From NCBI GenBank assembly GCA_946699065.1, contig CAMPDV010000114.1:372001-436000 (forward strand): DNA of 64,000 bases, read 5' to 3'. The translations under genes and the position numbers were made by a program. This DNA is from Loxodes magnus. Taxonomy: Eukaryota > Ciliophora > Karyorelictea > Loxodida > Loxodidae. This document shows, one piece after another, positions 61,834-64,000 of this stretch. Position 1 is the first letter of the stretch; the number at the start of each line of letters is the position of its first letter. The notes under the pieces are model-generated. The model saw nothing but the letters and a program-made list of their open reading frames with translations. It did no database searches and was not told where the DNA came from.

Positions 61834-64000
61834 TGATCCTATTAATGAGGAATCACACTAATCTAATATTATTATAATTATACCTTTATTTTAACCAATT
61901 TCTAAAATAATTTGTAGATATCTAAAACTGAAGAAAACTAGTAATGATCTAGCAAATTTAATTTATTTGACATAAATAATTATTGATAATGCTTCAATTA
62001 TTTTAAAATTATATCAAGTTAAACATAATTATTATGTATTTTAAGTAATAATACAGTTAAATTAATATTTTCATTTAATAAAATACTTCATTGCCTATAC
62101 CTTCATAAATTATTCAAATTATATAAGTTAACTTTTTAGCATAAATATTGAAAGATATTAGACTTTAAGTTTTGAAGCATTCTTATTAACTAAAAATATT
62201 AATAAAATATAAAGAATATAACTAGACAAATGTAAAGTTATACCCTTTTGCTTAAATAATACTTTTCTTTATTTTCTAGATAAGTAACATAAGGATATGC
62301 TATACAGCTTATCTTAATTCCTTTAATTTTATTTGATAATATCAACTTCTACCTTTAGATTCTTTTTCTTTATTTTCCTTATAAGTTAGGAATTAAAAAA
62401 TTTGAATTATCTAATCCTATTTATATAACAAAGATAAATTTAGGTTATGTATACTGAATAAAATACTAAATTGATACTAAGATTAAGAGTATAATTAAAA
62501 GCAAAAGTTAGCTTTATGTAGAATAAGAATATTCTCTTATGAAAAGGAAATGAAGGAGAAATTTTAAATTAAGCAATAACTTTAATTACCTTATAGTTAA
62601 ATTCTATTAAATCTAGAATATGCTAAATAATCTTTTATTCTATCTATTATTTAAGCTTATGCAAAATTTCCAAATATTACTACTAAGTAGTATCTCTTCG
62701 TCAAATTTTTATTAATTTGACTGATTTTGCTAACTTTTCTTTTATAGCATAACAACTTTTTTAGTTAATAGAATCGAAAGATTTATAATTAAAATTTAAA
62801 GAAGAAGTTATCTTTTTACTATAGATTTTACAAAGTAAAAGAGCAATTTATTAAGCTCTCTAACTAAAAGCTATTAACTTTTAAATAAAGTTATTTATAA
62901 ACGCTAATTTTTAGAATTCTAAGTATGAATATAGATTAATTTTCTTATAGTATCTGAAATATTTAGGAGAAATAGAGTAAGCTATTTAATTATCTCCAAG
63001 TTAATAAAGATCCTTTATTATTTTAGTAAACAATTTAATTATATTTTTCCTTAAAAAGTAGACTTTATTTAATTTTTATTTTATAAGCATATTAGTTTAT
63101 TTACCTTTAAAAAATATGATGATTTCATTTTCTTTACTTTCGTTACTTTCTTTGGTGTCTATTTTTAACTTGACAAGATATTTCTTGCTGACTCTAGATT
63201 ATATTATTTCCATTTTAAATCTAATAGTTTAATTTTGCTTCTCAGTTATAATTTTACTTTTGGAGATTATAAAATTTTTCTTTTTATTTCATAGAACTCA
63301 TATATAGCTATTATTCATTTACTTATTTGACAAGCTACTACATTTTTATATGCTATTATTTAGGGTCGAAATCTTGATTTTCTATATCTTTTTTACTTAG
63401 TTTATATATTTTTAATCTAAACTTGATGTATCGAAGCTTTATAAATAGCTATGAAAATTAGATTGAATTAGCATAGTTTTCATAATTAAAAAAATCTTAT
63501 ATTTTTCTTTTTATCTTCAGATTCCTCAGCCTTTATTTTGAATAAAATAGTTAAAGCCTCTATTAGTATTTAAAAAGATTATAAGATTATTTCTAGATTT
63601 CAATTCATTAAATTTATAGGTTATTTCTCTATAAGCATTGTTTCCTTTTTGAATAGTTTACTAAAATTTATTTTATGCTTCAAATTTTAATTAAAGTTGT
63701 TACTTGAAGCTTTTTTGCTATATAGCAACTTATCGAAGTTGCTTTGCTTATTCTTGTAAGGAATCTATTTATAAGATGTTATCCTAAAACTTTTATTATT
63801 AGCTAATTTAGCTTTTCTTCCTTTATTTTTGTGTGTTTACTTGAAATCTTCAGATTTCTTGAGATTAGGAACTAAAAAATGGAATAATTTGTCTTTTAAG
63901 GTAGTCCCCAAATATTTGTGTTTTAATTAAATTGAAAGGTTCCTAGTCATGCAGTTATTTCTCATTAACTGATATTGAAATTAATGTTTTTCTGTCTTTT
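61834..64000. other. AT-rich end region with a weak possible gene
   Basis: A minus frame from the right edge to a TGA at 62071-62073 can be read as about 640 codons with seven TGA and no TGG. That is close to chance for this base composition. Fragments such as KKYLVLKIDTKESNESKENE-like text near 63150 are the best part. No family, start or intron can be named. It may be the 3' part of a gene that starts beyond the window. Confidence 0.25.

Noticed and set aside
62071-64000. A 640-codon minus frame as a confident gene
   Set aside because: UGA and UGG counts are what random AT-rich sequence gives and no family motif is present.
1-64000. Retroelements, LTRs, virus-like elements or DNA transposons
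   Set aside because: No reverse transcriptase, integrase, capsid, polymerase or transposase motif and no long terminal repeats were recognised; weakly diverged copies could be missed by eye.
1-64000. tRNA or rRNA genes
   Set aside because: No stretch with the T-loop/B-box consensus plus a foldable acceptor stem was found by eye; a covariance-model search would decide.

Overview
The window looks like nuclear DNA of a ciliate from the karyorelict/heterotrich branch (Postciliodesmatophora); a Loxodes-like karyorelict fits best. It is extremely AT-rich. Almost no long frame is open under the standard code, but many genes become readable when TAA and TAG are read as Gln. In those genes TGA also occurs inside the frame, and at several sites it falls on a Trp that is conserved across the protein family: casein kinase 1 LPWQ, the NOT-box (D/E)WR, the coilin N-domain, the SPRY core and the LRR LDLxWN positions. 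Nearly every gene still ends at TGA. This is the ambiguous karyorelict code (UAA/UAG=Gln, UGA=Trp and stop). Genes are interrupted by very small GT...AG introns of 16-25 nt. The identification rests on code and introns, not on a marker gene.

Layout. 1-6.2 kb: no dependable gene. 6.2-7.9 kb: coilin homologue (minus) ending in nine 27-bp repeats. 10.1-10.6 kb: small unknown gene. 11.3-12.3 kb: NOT2/CNOT2. 14.2-17.5 kb: large LRR protein with EF-hand-like C-terminal half. 19.1-19.9 kb: tail-anchored coiled-coil (SNARE-like) protein. 20.6-21.6 kb: multipass membrane protein. 25.6-26.8 kb: basic Ser/Asn-rich protein. 29.2-30.9 kb: pseudokinase-SPRY fusion, followed tail-to-tail by a small gene. 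31.9-33.6 kb: coiled-coil protein. 34.3-36.2 and 37.7-38.4 kb: two unknown proteins. 39.0-39.8 kb: CLAMP-domain ciliary protein (CFAP119/C1a-32 type). 41.2-41.6 kb: A20/AN1 zinc-finger protein. 42.3-43.0 kb: YPPxGG-repeat protein with a zinc-ribbon tail. 44.0-45.0 kb: casein kinase 1. 47.2-48.1 kb: nuclear-looking protein. 48.5 and 50.1-51.1 kb: small unknown genes. 53.4-59.2 kb: giant secreted/membrane beta-helix protein. 61.2-61.8 kb: coiled-coil gene.

The genes do not form an operon or obvious pathway. They are ordinary housekeeping, signalling and ciliary functions: Cajal-body and mRNA-deadenylation factors, kinases, a central-pair protein and trafficking factors. Long AT-rich spacers separate them. 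No mobile element, virus relic, rRNA or tRNA gene was recognised. The spacing suggests an unrearranged long chromosome rather than gene-sized macronuclear molecules.

Caution: in a code where every triplet can be sense, an open frame proves nothing. Genes here are supported by family motifs, a clean ATG...TGA frame, introns that restore frame, or amino-acid composition (Gly/Ala/Pro/Asp/Glu) unlike translated spacer.
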